Below, piece by piece: positions 1 through 7,972 of a stretch of 64,000 nt of DNA. Numbering within the stretch: position 1 is the first letter of the stretch; each line of letters starts with the position of its first letter. Under the pieces are notes generated by a model. The model made no database searches and was not told the DNA's origin. It saw nothing but the letters and a program-made list of their open reading frames with translations. Source of the DNA: Cnuibacter physcomitrellae (GTDB lineage Bacteria; Actinomycetota; Actinomycetes; Actinomycetales; Microbacteriaceae); the NCBI RefSeq assembly GCF_014640535.1, contig NZ_BMHD01000002.1, positions 302,843 to 366,842 on the forward strand, written 5' to 3'. Made by a program: the position numbers and the translations under genes.

Positions 1-93
1 ATCACGTCAACGACCCTGAATCAGGCTGTTTGGAGACCAATTGTGGGCAAAATGTGGGCACGGGACGCAGCCTCGGACGCAGTGAAAATGTGA
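1..93 (+). pseudogene. 3' tail of a tyrosine integrase (partial)
   Basis: Frame 1 is open from the window edge to a TGA at 91-93 and encodes about 30 residues. It contains VGKMWA, and the same residues close the integrase-like reading frame that ends at 7809. Both copies share the 17-bp DNA string tgggcaaaatgtgggca. I infer that this is the C-terminal end of a phage-type tyrosine recombinase whose body lies upstream of the window. Whether that upstream gene is intact cannot be seen here. Confidence 0.4.
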
Positions 94-102
94 TGTCTTT
101 AA

Positions 103-166
103 ACATGGGTAACAGTTCTGCCTCAGGACATCGGTAACACTTCCTGTCTCAAAACATCGGTGACAC
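103..166. repeat. Three direct copies of a transposon-end-like motif
   Basis: The motif acatSggtRacac occurs at 103-114 (slightly degenerate), 128-140 and 154-166, about 25 bp apart. The copies abut the decayed transposase that reads away on the minus strand. Motifs of this kind resemble the ends of IS481-like elements as I remember them. They may be nested insertion-sequence ends. Confidence 0.5.
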
Positions 167-480
167 TCACTGAGCTGCGCTGGGTCCGCGTGGCCCCGGC
201 GGCCGCCCGTTGCCGACGTACCTGGTGCCGGGAGCCGGCCACGCGTGCTCGATGCTGGGCTCCTTGGTCGTCGAAGACGAGCAGGGCAGCGTCGGTCTCG
301 ACGAGCAACACAATGCTGCCGGTGAGGGTGCGGCCGGCATAGAACAGGGTCGCTCGTCGTCGGAAGACTGTCCAGGTGTCGCGGATCCGTGCCATCCGGA
401 TTTCGTCCGGCAACGCTTCCGCGGACCTGGGCTTCGGTATCGCCGTGGGCGATGGACTGGCGGAAGGGCTTCTGGGTGGC
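167..480 (-). pseudogene. Decayed transposase C-terminal remnant (IS481-like, tentative)
   Basis: On the minus strand one frame encodes a beta-rich stretch with LFYAGRTLTGSIVLLVE and LLVFDDQGA. The continuation that fits best (EHAWPAPGTRYVGNGRP) lies in a neighbouring frame, so at least one frameshift is needed. This pattern resembles the C-terminal module that follows the DDE catalytic core in some actinobacterial IS481-type transposases, by memory only. No DDE core is seen, so the element is dead. The motif copies at 103-166 lie just past its 3' end. Confidence 0.4.
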
Positions 481-606
481 CGCGCTGAAACCCTGACCAG
501 GTTCGATCTGGCGCTATACGGCGACCCGTTAAGTACACGGGCGATCGTGCGCGTTTGCCGGTCGCCGGCAGCCACGCTGCTAGTCGGGCTCTGCTCTCGG
601 CTGCCG

Positions 607-1366
607 TCAGCCGCGAAGCCGCGTCCTGCTCCATCGGCAGACAAAGCCGGTCCATTCGCTTCTCGCCCGGCTTAGTTGCTGCTGCGAAACCGGGATCCCA
701 CTATCATTCATCACGCGCAGTCCGTGGATGGAGACGTTGGCCGGGGGCCATTGCAGTGGATGAGATGCGGTCGCTAATCGCGACGCGGGCGTCTCAACGC
801 CGGTGGCCATGGAGACCGCACTTGTAGTAGTCGTGAGATTCGACCAATAACTGGCTGCCACATCAGTCCAACCCCAAATCATTCGCGGCGTGACGGTGTT
901 CTCACCGTGCCGGTAAAACTGCAGCCGCCCCACCATCGCTAGGGGCGCGGTGATCCACCAGGTTTCGAAATCTGCGTAGCGCGTGCGTCGTGGCGAACAT
1001 TCGGTCCAGCGAGGTAAGGTTCTCGACGAACTCGGGGTCCATTCGGGAGATCGTTTGAGCTCGGAGCCGGATGATCTTGTGCGAAAGCAGATCGATGCGC
1101 CCCCACGAGACGTGCGTCTCCTCGACGCTCTCGGACTTGCGCTGATCACGATTGTGCTCGCTGGTGAACCTTTTAAGCGATGCGAGGTCTCTGCCCGACA
1201 GCACATCCTTCGCCGCAGCGTGGAGGATCTCCAGAATCCGCCGTGACTCATCTTCAGCACTGGAGGTCTCGAACAAGAAGTCACCGAGCATGGCCACGAG
1301 ACGCCGGTTTGCTAGGCCCATAGGCCGGAGTTGACGCCACCGGGCGTACTGGGCGTAAGCATCCAC
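607..1366 (-). pseudogene. Unknown gene with a probable frameshift
   Basis: A GTG start at 1366 has a good ribosome binding site (GAGAGG, 8 nt away). The frame runs about 130 residues with natural-looking helical composition, then turns into low-quality sequence ending at 902. Near 960-985 the coding character jumps to another minus-strand frame (FETWWITAPLAMVGRLQFYR and onward) that stays open to 607. I read this as one protein of unknown function broken by a frameshift, with an uncertain 3' limit. It lies 145 bp downstream of the STAND gene on the same strand and may have been co-transcribed with it. I do not recognise the family. Confidence 0.35.
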
Positions 1367-1511
1367 CTGACAATCCTCTCGTCGCCGACATGACCCATGT
1401 TCGTCGCAAACAACTGAAGCTTGACCCGGTGCACCACGTATGCATCGACCAAGCGCTGCTTACTAATGGGAGTAGACCGGGCTGCACCCAATCTCAGTCG
1501 TCGGATTCACC

Positions 1512-4061
1512 TCACAACAGTGCACGAACCTTGCGAGCTCGGGACCTGCCTTTGGAGGGGTCGAACTCCACCTCGAACGCAAGCAAATTGCCGAGCTGGA
1601 GCTGTCGCCAGTCTCGGCGATCAATCAGATCGTTGACATGGAAAAAGAGGGACTCGGACCGGAACCGGATGAAGCCATAGCTCTGATCGACCGGCAGCGT
1701 CTCGATCAGTCCCGTAACTCTCCCGCTTTCAGCAGCACGTGAGATCTTCGATTGGGCGATCACCGCTAGCCCTTCAGTTTGCTTCTGTAGGTAGCTACTC
1801 CCCACAGAAGCTGCTGAGAAGCGGGTGCACACGTCTGAAATGTGAATCAACCAGTCATCCGAGATTGATCCAAAGCGGTCCTGCGAGAAATCTTGGATCA
1901 GAGCAAGTCCGGTCTCGATAATCTCTAGTCCGGCGGCTATGTCGCCCTTCGTAAGCGCCACTTCCGAGCCGAATACTATCGATCGAAGGCACAGGAGGAA
2001 GGCCAGTTCAAGTTGCTCGCTCGTCGGACTCTTCTTGATCAATGCTGCGATCGAACCGAGTGTGAGCAGGTAATTTCCCAATACGAACTGGCATGCTGCA
2101 ATGCGTAAGAAGATTGCACAACTGTCCGGATCAAGTCTCGCCGCGTCTGAAAACGCTGCAAGCGCGGCCCATGGCTCGACTCCCTCGACATCCAAGAACG
2201 AGCCCAGATGGTAGAGCGCAATCGCTTTCGCGGGCCCACTTGCCAGCTCAACTGCTAATTCGTAGGCGGTTCGCGCAGCTGCATAATCACGCCTGAGCGT
2301 TTGAATGTAGCCCTCGACCCGTCGGGTCTCGTAGTAACCAGGAGATAATGCATGCGCTTCAGCGCACGTCTGAACCGCCCGATCCAGATGAGATGCCTTC
2401 GTCTCGCGGATTGCCCTAACCAGGAGCCTTGCAGCCGGTGCGTCATGATGGTCGCGGATATCGACTGACAACGGGTCATACCGACGGATGGCTTGTGCGC
2501 TTGTGCGCTGCATTCGAAGGCTTAGCTCCATCAGACGCTCGTTCTTCGAGAGCACCCGGGAGCGAAAATCGTCCTGGACAGGTTGCTTTCCCGCGAGGTA
2601 CTGATGCGCAAAGTCGCCAACTTCGTAGCCAGCGTCAGAGTCGTAGCCCGATGCATGCGTCATACTCACAAAGTTGCTTCGCATCAGGTCTAGCAAGTAC
2701 TTCTGGATGTCGGTCGCGTTTAGATCGTTAACGAATGCGAGTTCGCCTTGATAACGCACACCCCGAAGAACTTGCATCGACTGGAGAACCCGGCGAGCGC
2801 CCTTGCCCAGTCCGTCGTAGACGTTCGACATGCAGAAGTCGAGTAAGAGTTGATTCGACGCGATCATGTCTGTCGGGCGCCTGCCAGCTTGAACTCCCGA
2901 AACCACCCACTTGATGTACAGCGGGTGACCCTTGAGTTTCTCAATCAACGAGTTCCTACCTGCTTCGTCAAGGTCCTGAAGCAGCTTCACATTGCGCCCT
3001 TGGGCCAGGTTAAGCAGTAACGCTCGCGACTCATCGAAGGTCAAGGGATCGAGCTTGACGTCGTTCTCTTTGTGTACACCAATTCTGCTCGTCATCAACA
3101 CTTTCGAGCCACGAGGAATTTCCCTGAGGAACTCGCGTAGCCGAGCGTCTGTCGCAGTCTCCAGGTTGTCGAGAACCAGCAGAACGCGAAACTCGGTCAT
3201 GTAGGACAGCAGCTCATCAATGGGGTCAGTGTTACTAGTTGCACCCAACTCTCGAGCTGCTTCGGAGAACATACCGAGGCTGTTCTGAATACTCGTCGAG
3301 ATTCTTTCAATCTCGTTGACTGTGAGCGCTTGGTTTTTGGCCGTAACCCACACAATCGCTTCAAAGTCCGATTTCGGATCATCGAGTAGATCGTATGCCG
3401 CCTTTAGCGCGATCGCGGTCTTGCCGATGCCGCCATCACCGAGGATAGAAATGGCCGGCCACGAACCCAGGATGTATCGCTTGATCTTACGTAGAACGGC
3501 AGCGCGCCCGAGGAAGCCAGTCTCATCAAAATCGGGCACTGGAAGGTTATGGAATGGTTCATCAATCGGGTCTGTAGGGAGCTTGATCGTGAGACCCAGG
3601 ACAGAGGACGGGTCGTTCGACACCTTCTGGAGAGTCTGCTGAGTAGTGGCCCAAGAATCGGGCGCACGTCTCACAAGCGTCTGTGACACATCATGCAGAA
3701 GAGGGAGGTCGTCAATCTCGAGTGGCCTGGTGTGCGCGACCCGATTTCGTGTCCTCGAAATTGCACCTAGACGGCCTGCCACCTCGGACAGCGAGTCCAA
3801 TAGCTGCGGGCCGAGCAGATTCTTATTGGCGAGTAGGAGCTCGTGCGCATCCGCGAAATCCAGGTAATCGACGAGCGACTCGTCAGCTACTCGAGCCCCC
3901 AACCCGCGATCGTGCGCGAGCCGGTCGGCTGCCTTCGATTTCTTGTTCTCTGGTAGCTGTAGCGAGTGTCCGGCCTGGACCTCGATCCACGCCGCTCTCG
4001 CGTCCGTCTCTATGGCTGAGATAAGTGCAAAGCAGGTAAGTCTCGTGGCATTGAACGTCAT
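1512..4061 (-). CDS. HEPN-STAND (NB-ARC) ATPase with TPR and cold-shock-like C-terminus
   Basis: The protein has 849 residues from the ATG at 4061, chosen because AGCGGGGG sits just upstream; a TTG 14 codons earlier lacks this. Residues 1-140 are helical with RNRVAH at 105-110, matching the HEPN RNase motif RNxxxH. Residues 165-450 are an NB-ARC-type STAND ATPase: Walker A GDGGIGKT at 208-215, Walker B VLLVLDN at 293-299, and a GSKVLMTSR sensor stretch at 318-326. The middle looks like TPR helices around 560-740. Residues 779-849 resemble a cold-shock OB fold, with SYGFIRF and LFFHV as RNP1- and RNP2-like strands. STAND proteins of this general plan are known phage sensors; the C-terminal cold-shock-like fold is unusual. 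Defence by RNA cleavage is inference. Base composition is lower in G+C than in the core genes. Confidence 0.8.
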   Translation of the reverse strand: MTFNATRLTCFALISAIETDARAAWIEVQAGHSLQLPENKKSKAADRLAHDRGLGARVADESLVDYLDFADAHELLLANKNLLGPQLLDSLSEVAGRLGAISRTRNRVAHTRPLEIDDLPLLHDVSQTLVRRAPDSWATTQQTLQKVSNDPSSVLGLTIKLPTDPIDEPFHNLPVPDFDETGFLGRAAVLRKIKRYILGSWPAISILGDGGIGKTAIALKAAYDLLDDPKSDFEAIVWVTAKNQALTVNEIERISTSIQNSLGMFSEAARELGATSNTDPIDELLSYMTEFRVLLVLDNLETATDARLREFLREIPRGSKVLMTSRIGVHKENDVKLDPLTFDESRALLLNLAQGRNVKLLQDLDEAGRNSLIEKLKGHPLYIKWVVSGVQAGRRPTDMIASNQLLLDFCMSNVYDGLGKGARRVLQSMQVLRGVRYQGELAFVNDLNATDIQKYLLDLMRSNFVSMTHASGYDSDAGYEVGDFAHQYLAGKQPVQDDFRSRVLSKNERLMELSLRMQRTSAQAIRRYDPLSVDIRDHHDAPAARLLVRAIRETKASHLDRAVQTCAEAHALSPGYYETRRVEGYIQTLRRDYAAARTAYELAVELASGPAKAIALYHLGSFLDVEGVEPWAALAAFSDAARLDPDSCAIFLRIAACQFVLGNYLLTLGSIAALIKKSPTSEQLELAFLLCLRSIVFGSEVALTKGDIAAGLEIIETGLALIQDFSQDRFGSISDDWLIHISDVCTRFSAASVGSSYLQKQTEGLAVIAQSKISRAAESGRVTGLIETLPVDQSYGFIRFRSESLFFHVNDLIDRRDWRQLQLGNLLAFEVEFDPSKGRSRARKVRALL

Positions 4062-4456
4062 TGCTACCCCCGCTGAATGTCTACCAGATGCCACCGGCCA
4101 CAAGGAAGTCGACCGACATCGTGTTCAGTCGCGCAGGATCAAAATCGCACTTTTGTCGTTGCGCGAACAGACATGGTCTAGGTGGGTTCTCAGATCGGTA
4201 TGGAAGGGAAAGTTGGCCTCGCCGCTGGGCCCGCTGAGCGGGGTATCGAGGCATTAGGAGTTGCGTGAACCGCCGGTCCGGTGAGACTGCGGCTTTCGGG
4301 CGAGTCTGCTAGATCTTAACGGCCATTCAGCAAGATCCTCTGCCAGCCCTACCACTGGTCGCCCCCCCTATCGTCAGGCCAGTGATACGCCTTTCGGATC
4401 GGGCCCGCGAGTTCCCTGCTGACGATGCCGAGCGCCGTCCCAACGACATTCACTTC
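4062..4456. other. Intergenic region between the two defence-like modules
   Basis: No convincing gene is seen in these 395 bp. The stretch should carry the minus-strand promoter of the STAND gene and the end of the upstream two-gene transcript. I cannot place either with confidence. The gap suggests that the STAND gene is transcribed separately from the nuclease pair. Confidence 0.4.
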
Positions 4457-5398
4457 TCAGCCATGCCGGTAGTTGTAAACAGCCACCCGGAGTCGCTCAA
4501 ACCAGCGCGACGTGTGGATAATGCGATCGAACTCACCTTGGCGCGATGACAGCAGCTCCGATCGCGACAGCTGGCTCAGGCTTTCCCAATCGCCATATAG
4601 CAGGTATAGCGCGTTCCCGACTCGTGGGTTCTCGAACGCGACGAAGTTGTCGCCGAACAAGTATCCGATATAGCGCTGTAGACCCGAGGTACCAACAAGG
4701 CGCTTCTCTGGCCCAAGTGACTGGACCTTCTGTAGCCGGTCGATGATGATCTCTATTTCCTGTGGGAGTGCCGATCCGCCGAACTTCCTTTCGACCGCCT
4801 CTCGAATGTCCTCGACCGTGCCATCAGGAAGAAAGTCCCAGCTGACGTGGCGGTCTGGAACTAGCGGAATGCCTGTCTCGTCGATGCTGTACGCCGTAGC
4901 CGACCCAAACCATGTGCGGGCGAGTGACGCGGCATAGAGGTATGCCTGCTCGGCTTCATCGTCATACGGCGCAGGGAGGGTCAACAGAACAGTTCCAACT
5001 AGCGAATCTCGAGGCTCGCTACGACGTGTGACTGCTGCCTCAATCTGCTGACCGAATAGACGTTGCTTCTGAAACACGTCTCGGGAATGCGTGATCGGAT
5101 GCGTGCCGCTTCCGCTGAAGTCAGGCGCTTCGATGGTCCATGAGCGAAATACCTTCGGCAAATCACGTCGAACGATTTCGCGACCAGTGATGTTCCATCT
5201 AGACCAGCGCCCCGTCGACGCGGGAGGTAGAGCTATCCAGGCTTCGTCATCCACTTCCTCGAGCTCAAGTCGACGAGTCCAGTCAGCCAGTAGTTGCTCA
5301 GAGAAGTTCTTGACAGCGCCGAATACAAACTGCGCCTCCCCGAGGCTGTCGATCTCAGCCTTGATCTCATCGGGCAGGGACCTGAATCCAGAACTCAT
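4457..5398 (-). CDS. Hypothetical partner of the PD-(D/E)xK protein
   Basis: This 313-residue protein starts at an ATG only 28 bp after the stop of the nuclease-like gene, so the two almost certainly form an operon. It has no signal peptide or membrane segment. The last 80 residues look like a compact beta-rich module with GNALYLLYGDWESLSQLSR and FDRIIH. I vaguely associate that pattern with the ends of other phage-defence or DNA-linked proteins, but I cannot name a family. The N-terminal 200 residues are not recognised. A regulatory or sensor role for the neighbouring nuclease is inference from context. Confidence 0.75.
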   Translation of the reverse strand: MSSGFRSLPDEIKAEIDSLGEAQFVFGAVKNFSEQLLADWTRRLELEEVDDEAWIALPPASTGRWSRWNITGREIVRRDLPKVFRSWTIEAPDFSGSGTHPITHSRDVFQKQRLFGQQIEAAVTRRSEPRDSLVGTVLLTLPAPYDDEAEQAYLYAASLARTWFGSATAYSIDETGIPLVPDRHVSWDFLPDGTVEDIREAVERKFGGSALPQEIEIIIDRLQKVQSLGPEKRLVGTSGLQRYIGYLFGDNFVAFENPRVGNALYLLYGDWESLSQLSRSELLSSRQGEFDRIIHTSRWFERLRVAVYNYRHG

Positions 5399-5426
5399 GC
5401 TTCAACCTCGACTTATTGTGAGTGGA

Positions 5427-6878
5427 CTATCTCAGCTTTGACGCTGAGTCCTTGTTGGTAATCCGCGCATCGACGTAGATGACTTCGAGTGACCAGCCCG
5501 AGTCTTCTCGCAACTTCCGGAGCGTGTCTTCGATCGGCTGGAGCCGCTCGGGCGAGAAGTCCCTGTCGGTGTACCCCACACAGAGGTAAACCCCAACTGA
5601 GGCGCCTTCGGTGGTCATGTACTGGGGCAGCTGCTTCGAAATGCCCGTGAAAAAATGAGTGCTCGGAATGAGCTTGACTTCTAGCAGCGCTCGCTTTCTC
5701 CAGCCTTGCGAAAACTTGAAATCGACGGGGCCACGACCAAGGTTGCTCTCCCTGGTGAGATCGACGTCTGCATTCCTGCAATGCGCTGCGAACAACATCC
5801 CCGCGATGGCCTGAACGATCTTCTCCGGACGATACTTGCGCAGGTCTTCGTCCCAGAGCGCCTTCCACAGGTCCGTCTCTTCTACGGCATGCTGGAATTC
5901 TTTGGCAAGTCCAACCACCCAACTCGCAAACTCAGACTCATCGCTGAGCTTTGCGATCGGAACTTGCTTAGCTGCTGCCTCCCGCCCAACTTCCGCCCAC
6001 TCGACGAGCAGCTTAGGGTCGGCTTCTATGTCGTACGGCTCGTTATCGGTCTCAGACACGACCTGGAGATAGTCCATTACAAGGTCTGGGCGCATTCGAG
6101 CTGCCCTATAGGCTGCCTCTTTTCGCTCGTTTTTCGTCAGTTCTAAATTCAGTTCGTAGTTGAGTTCCTGGCGAAGCACATCACCCACCCCTGCATCAGC
6201 CCAAGTCCAAAACGATTCGGGTGTGACGACGGGAATGTCTTTGAGAAAGCGCACGGGGACCAGGAGCACGCCCTCACGCGTGACCGGGCTCCTCGGCAAG
6301 CGAGCGCGCATGTGGTCCCAGCGCCCAGTCGTCCGATTCCATCGCGCGGCCCGGACAGGCACCTCCTCAAGAATGAGTTCGTGGCGAGCCGCAACTGCCT
6401 GGGTGTACTCGATGAACTTTGCCTTCACGATGTCGCAGAAGATGTCGCTGATGCGATCAACGCCAAGTCCTTCACAGAACAAGGCGAAGGCCTGAATGTG
6501 CTGCACCTGAGCAACTCCGCGGTGAGAGAGCAGGTCCAAGGCAGCCGCCATCTTGCCTGCGTAGGTGAAACCGGCGCCAGATCCTTTCGGATGCCCCATC
6601 GAAAGACCGAGAGCGAACTCGCTTGGCTCAGGGAACTTGAGCATCCGCACCGCTTTGAGGTAGTGCGGTGAGGTCACGTCGCCATCGGCTGCGTCCACGA
6701 AGCTGAGTGCGAGACTGAAAAAGTCGATGACGGTCTGCCTCGTCTCTGCCCAGTAAGAGTCGGCGTCTTCAAATACCAGAAAAGGATCGACGTACAAGGG
6801 CGTGTCTGTAGTCAGCTCGCAATCGAACCAGTCATCGTCCACGTTTGGCTCGACGGCGAAGTAGCTTGTAAACCTCAC
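5427..6878 (-). CDS. PD-(D/E)xK nuclease-like protein
   Basis: This 483-residue soluble protein is the first gene of a two-gene unit. The C-terminal third carries a plausible PD-(D/E)xK core: E377, D386 in GRGPVDFKF, E400 and K402 in LLEVKL, and a later Q416 in SKQLPQY. This order and spacing fit restriction-endonuclease-like folds. Residues 1-370 are unrecognised; they begin with an acidic segment (DDDWFDCELTTDTPLYVDPF). I infer a DNA- or RNA-cleaving effector in an anti-phage module, because of the linked unknown partner, the island context and the low G+C. No methylase is nearby, so a classical restriction-modification system is unlikely. Confidence 0.7.
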   Translation of the reverse strand: MRFTSYFAVEPNVDDDWFDCELTTDTPLYVDPFLVFEDADSYWAETRQTVIDFFSLALSFVDAADGDVTSPHYLKAVRMLKFPEPSEFALGLSMGHPKGSGAGFTYAGKMAAALDLLSHRGVAQVQHIQAFALFCEGLGVDRISDIFCDIVKAKFIEYTQAVAARHELILEEVPVRAARWNRTTGRWDHMRARLPRSPVTREGVLLVPVRFLKDIPVVTPESFWTWADAGVGDVLRQELNYELNLELTKNERKEAAYRAARMRPDLVMDYLQVVSETDNEPYDIEADPKLLVEWAEVGREAAAKQVPIAKLSDESEFASWVVGLAKEFQHAVEETDLWKALWDEDLRKYRPEKIVQAIAGMLFAAHCRNADVDLTRESNLGRGPVDFKFSQGWRKRALLEVKLIPSTHFFTGISKQLPQYMTTEGASVGVYLCVGYTDRDFSPERLQPIEDTLRKLREDSGWSLEVIYVDARITNKDSASKLR

Positions 6879-6973
6879 ACTTCACCCCCCTGCTGCACAA
6901 TCTATCGGTAGAGCCTCACCTACGAACGTCACATTGTTGCCCTCCTCGCATGTCCAGCCACTCCTTCGGCCTT

Positions 6974-7091
6974 CTTCTCGCCTGCGCTACCGCCACTCCT
7001 TTACTTCCCAACCTCCGTCAGACAGCAACGATGTTCGGGGGAGGTTGGGAAGCGCGCCCAGCGCGGGGGTGGCGGTAGCGCAGGCGAGAAG
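6974..7091. repeat. 118-nt two-stage hairpin
   Basis: A perfect 23-bp outer inverted repeat (6974-6996 with 7069-7091) encloses a perfect 13-bp inner stem (7004-7016 with 7040-7052). The loop is about 23 nt, and 7 and 16 unpaired bases separate the stems. The structure sits between the start of the nuclease-like gene (6878) and the truncated integrase (7354). It could be a structured RNA, an insertion-element end pair or a recombination site. No T-run makes it a typical terminator. Confidence 0.75.
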
Positions 7092-7102
7092 AGGGACAAA
7101 CC

Positions 7103-7143
7103 GTTCCATTACCTATTCCCGCCCGAGGAATAGGTAATGGAAC
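7103..7143. repeat. Perfect 17-bp palindrome with 7-nt loop
   Basis: The arm gttccattacctattcc (7103-7119) is exactly mirrored at 7127-7143 around the loop cgcccga. It is A+T-richer than its surroundings. It lies 11 bp after the larger hairpin and about 210 bp before the truncated integrase. There is no T-run, so a rho-independent terminator is unlikely. A protein-binding operator, an element end or a folded single-strand substrate are possible. Confidence 0.75.
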
Positions 7144-7353
7144 ACCCACGAACATCGAGCCGAACGCGAAACTGGATCCGGAGTCACACGCGGAATCTGC
7201 TTCTATGCTCAGGGGACCAATACATGCCCCCCCCTACTGGCGCCACTCGAATGTCTCTCGTACCTAACAGAATTGACCGAAGGGATAAGCGTCGAACCAC
7301 GGCCGCAATTACGCTTGGCGCCGTGGCCAGCGGAGAAGTTGAGGTGGCTAGAG
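7144..7353. other. Gap before truncated integrase
   Basis: I see no gene or strong signal in this stretch. It presumably held the integrase promoter. The bases just before the ATG at 7354 (gaggtgg) may serve as a ribosome binding site. Confidence 0.3.
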
Positions 7354-7809
7354 ATGGCGGGAACCGTAACCCCTTACAGCACCGCGCAGGGCAAGCGATA
7401 TCGCGTGCGATACCGGAAACCGGATCACACCCAGACGGACAAGCGGGGTTTCAAGACCAAGCGCGAGGCCGAGCTGTTCCTCGCCTCGGTGACCGTGTCG
7501 AAGGCGACCGGCGATTACATCGATCCGGCGCTGGCGCGCGTCTCGGTCGGCGACCTCGCTCCGTTGTGGCTGCGCTCGAAGTTGGTGCTGAAGCCCTCGT
7601 CATCGAAGCTGCTTGAGACCGCGTGGGGCGTGCATGTGTCAGAGCGATGGGGGCACCGCGAGATCTCCACCATTGTGCCTTCCGAGGTGCAGGTCTGGGT
7701 GAGCGAGCTTGCGGGCCGTCGATCGCCCTCAGTGGTGATTCGGGCGCACGTGCAAGAGGCTGCAAGAGCCGCAAGTGTGGGCAAAATGTGGGCAAACGCC
7801 GTCTTCTAG
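7354..7809 (+). pseudogene. Tyrosine integrase with internal deletion of the catalytic domain
   Basis: The 151-residue reading frame begins like phage integrases, with an arm-binding N-terminal domain (TAQGKRYRVRYRKPD, then GFKTKREAELFL). It continues with a SAM-like core-binding domain (VSVGDLAPLWL to SPSVVIRAH). It then jumps directly to a short tail, AARAASVGKMWA, of the kind that ends the integrase at position 93. The whole catalytic domain with its R...HxxR...Y residues is missing, so this protein cannot recombine DNA. The join lies near 7750. It ends 58 bp from tRNA-Arg(CCU), the expected place of an integrase at its attachment site. Confidence 0.75.
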
Positions 7810-7867
7810 AGAAGGCGAAAGGCCCCAGATCCGCGTGATTACAGGGACCTGAGGCCTCGCAAAACGG

Positions 7868-7939
7868 TGCCCCTGGAGGGACTCGAACCCCCAACCCTTT
7901 CCTTAGGACGGAACTGCTCTTCCATTGAGCTACAGAGGC
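7868..7939 (-). tRNA. tRNA-Arg (anticodon CCU)
   Basis: The minus strand folds as a 72-nt cloverleaf. Acceptor strands GCCTCTG and CAGGGGC pair with one G-T wobble, and the discriminator is A. The D arm is GCTCAATGGAAGAGC and the T arm contains GGTTCGAGTCCC. The anticodon loop GTCCTAA gives CCU, reading AGG. CCA is not encoded. Its 3' end faces the truncated integrase, which marks it as the likely insertion site of the island. Confidence 0.93.
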
Positions 7940-7972
7940 TGACCCCGCCACTCTACCGGGTTCGGCCCGGGG

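Noticed and set aside
5427-6878. Classical restriction-modification system
   Set aside because: No methyltransferase motif is present in either gene of the unit or nearby.
43-7796. tgggcaaaatgtgggca as attachment-site pair
   Set aside because: Both copies encode the same residues in frame at integrase ends, so coding similarity explains them better.
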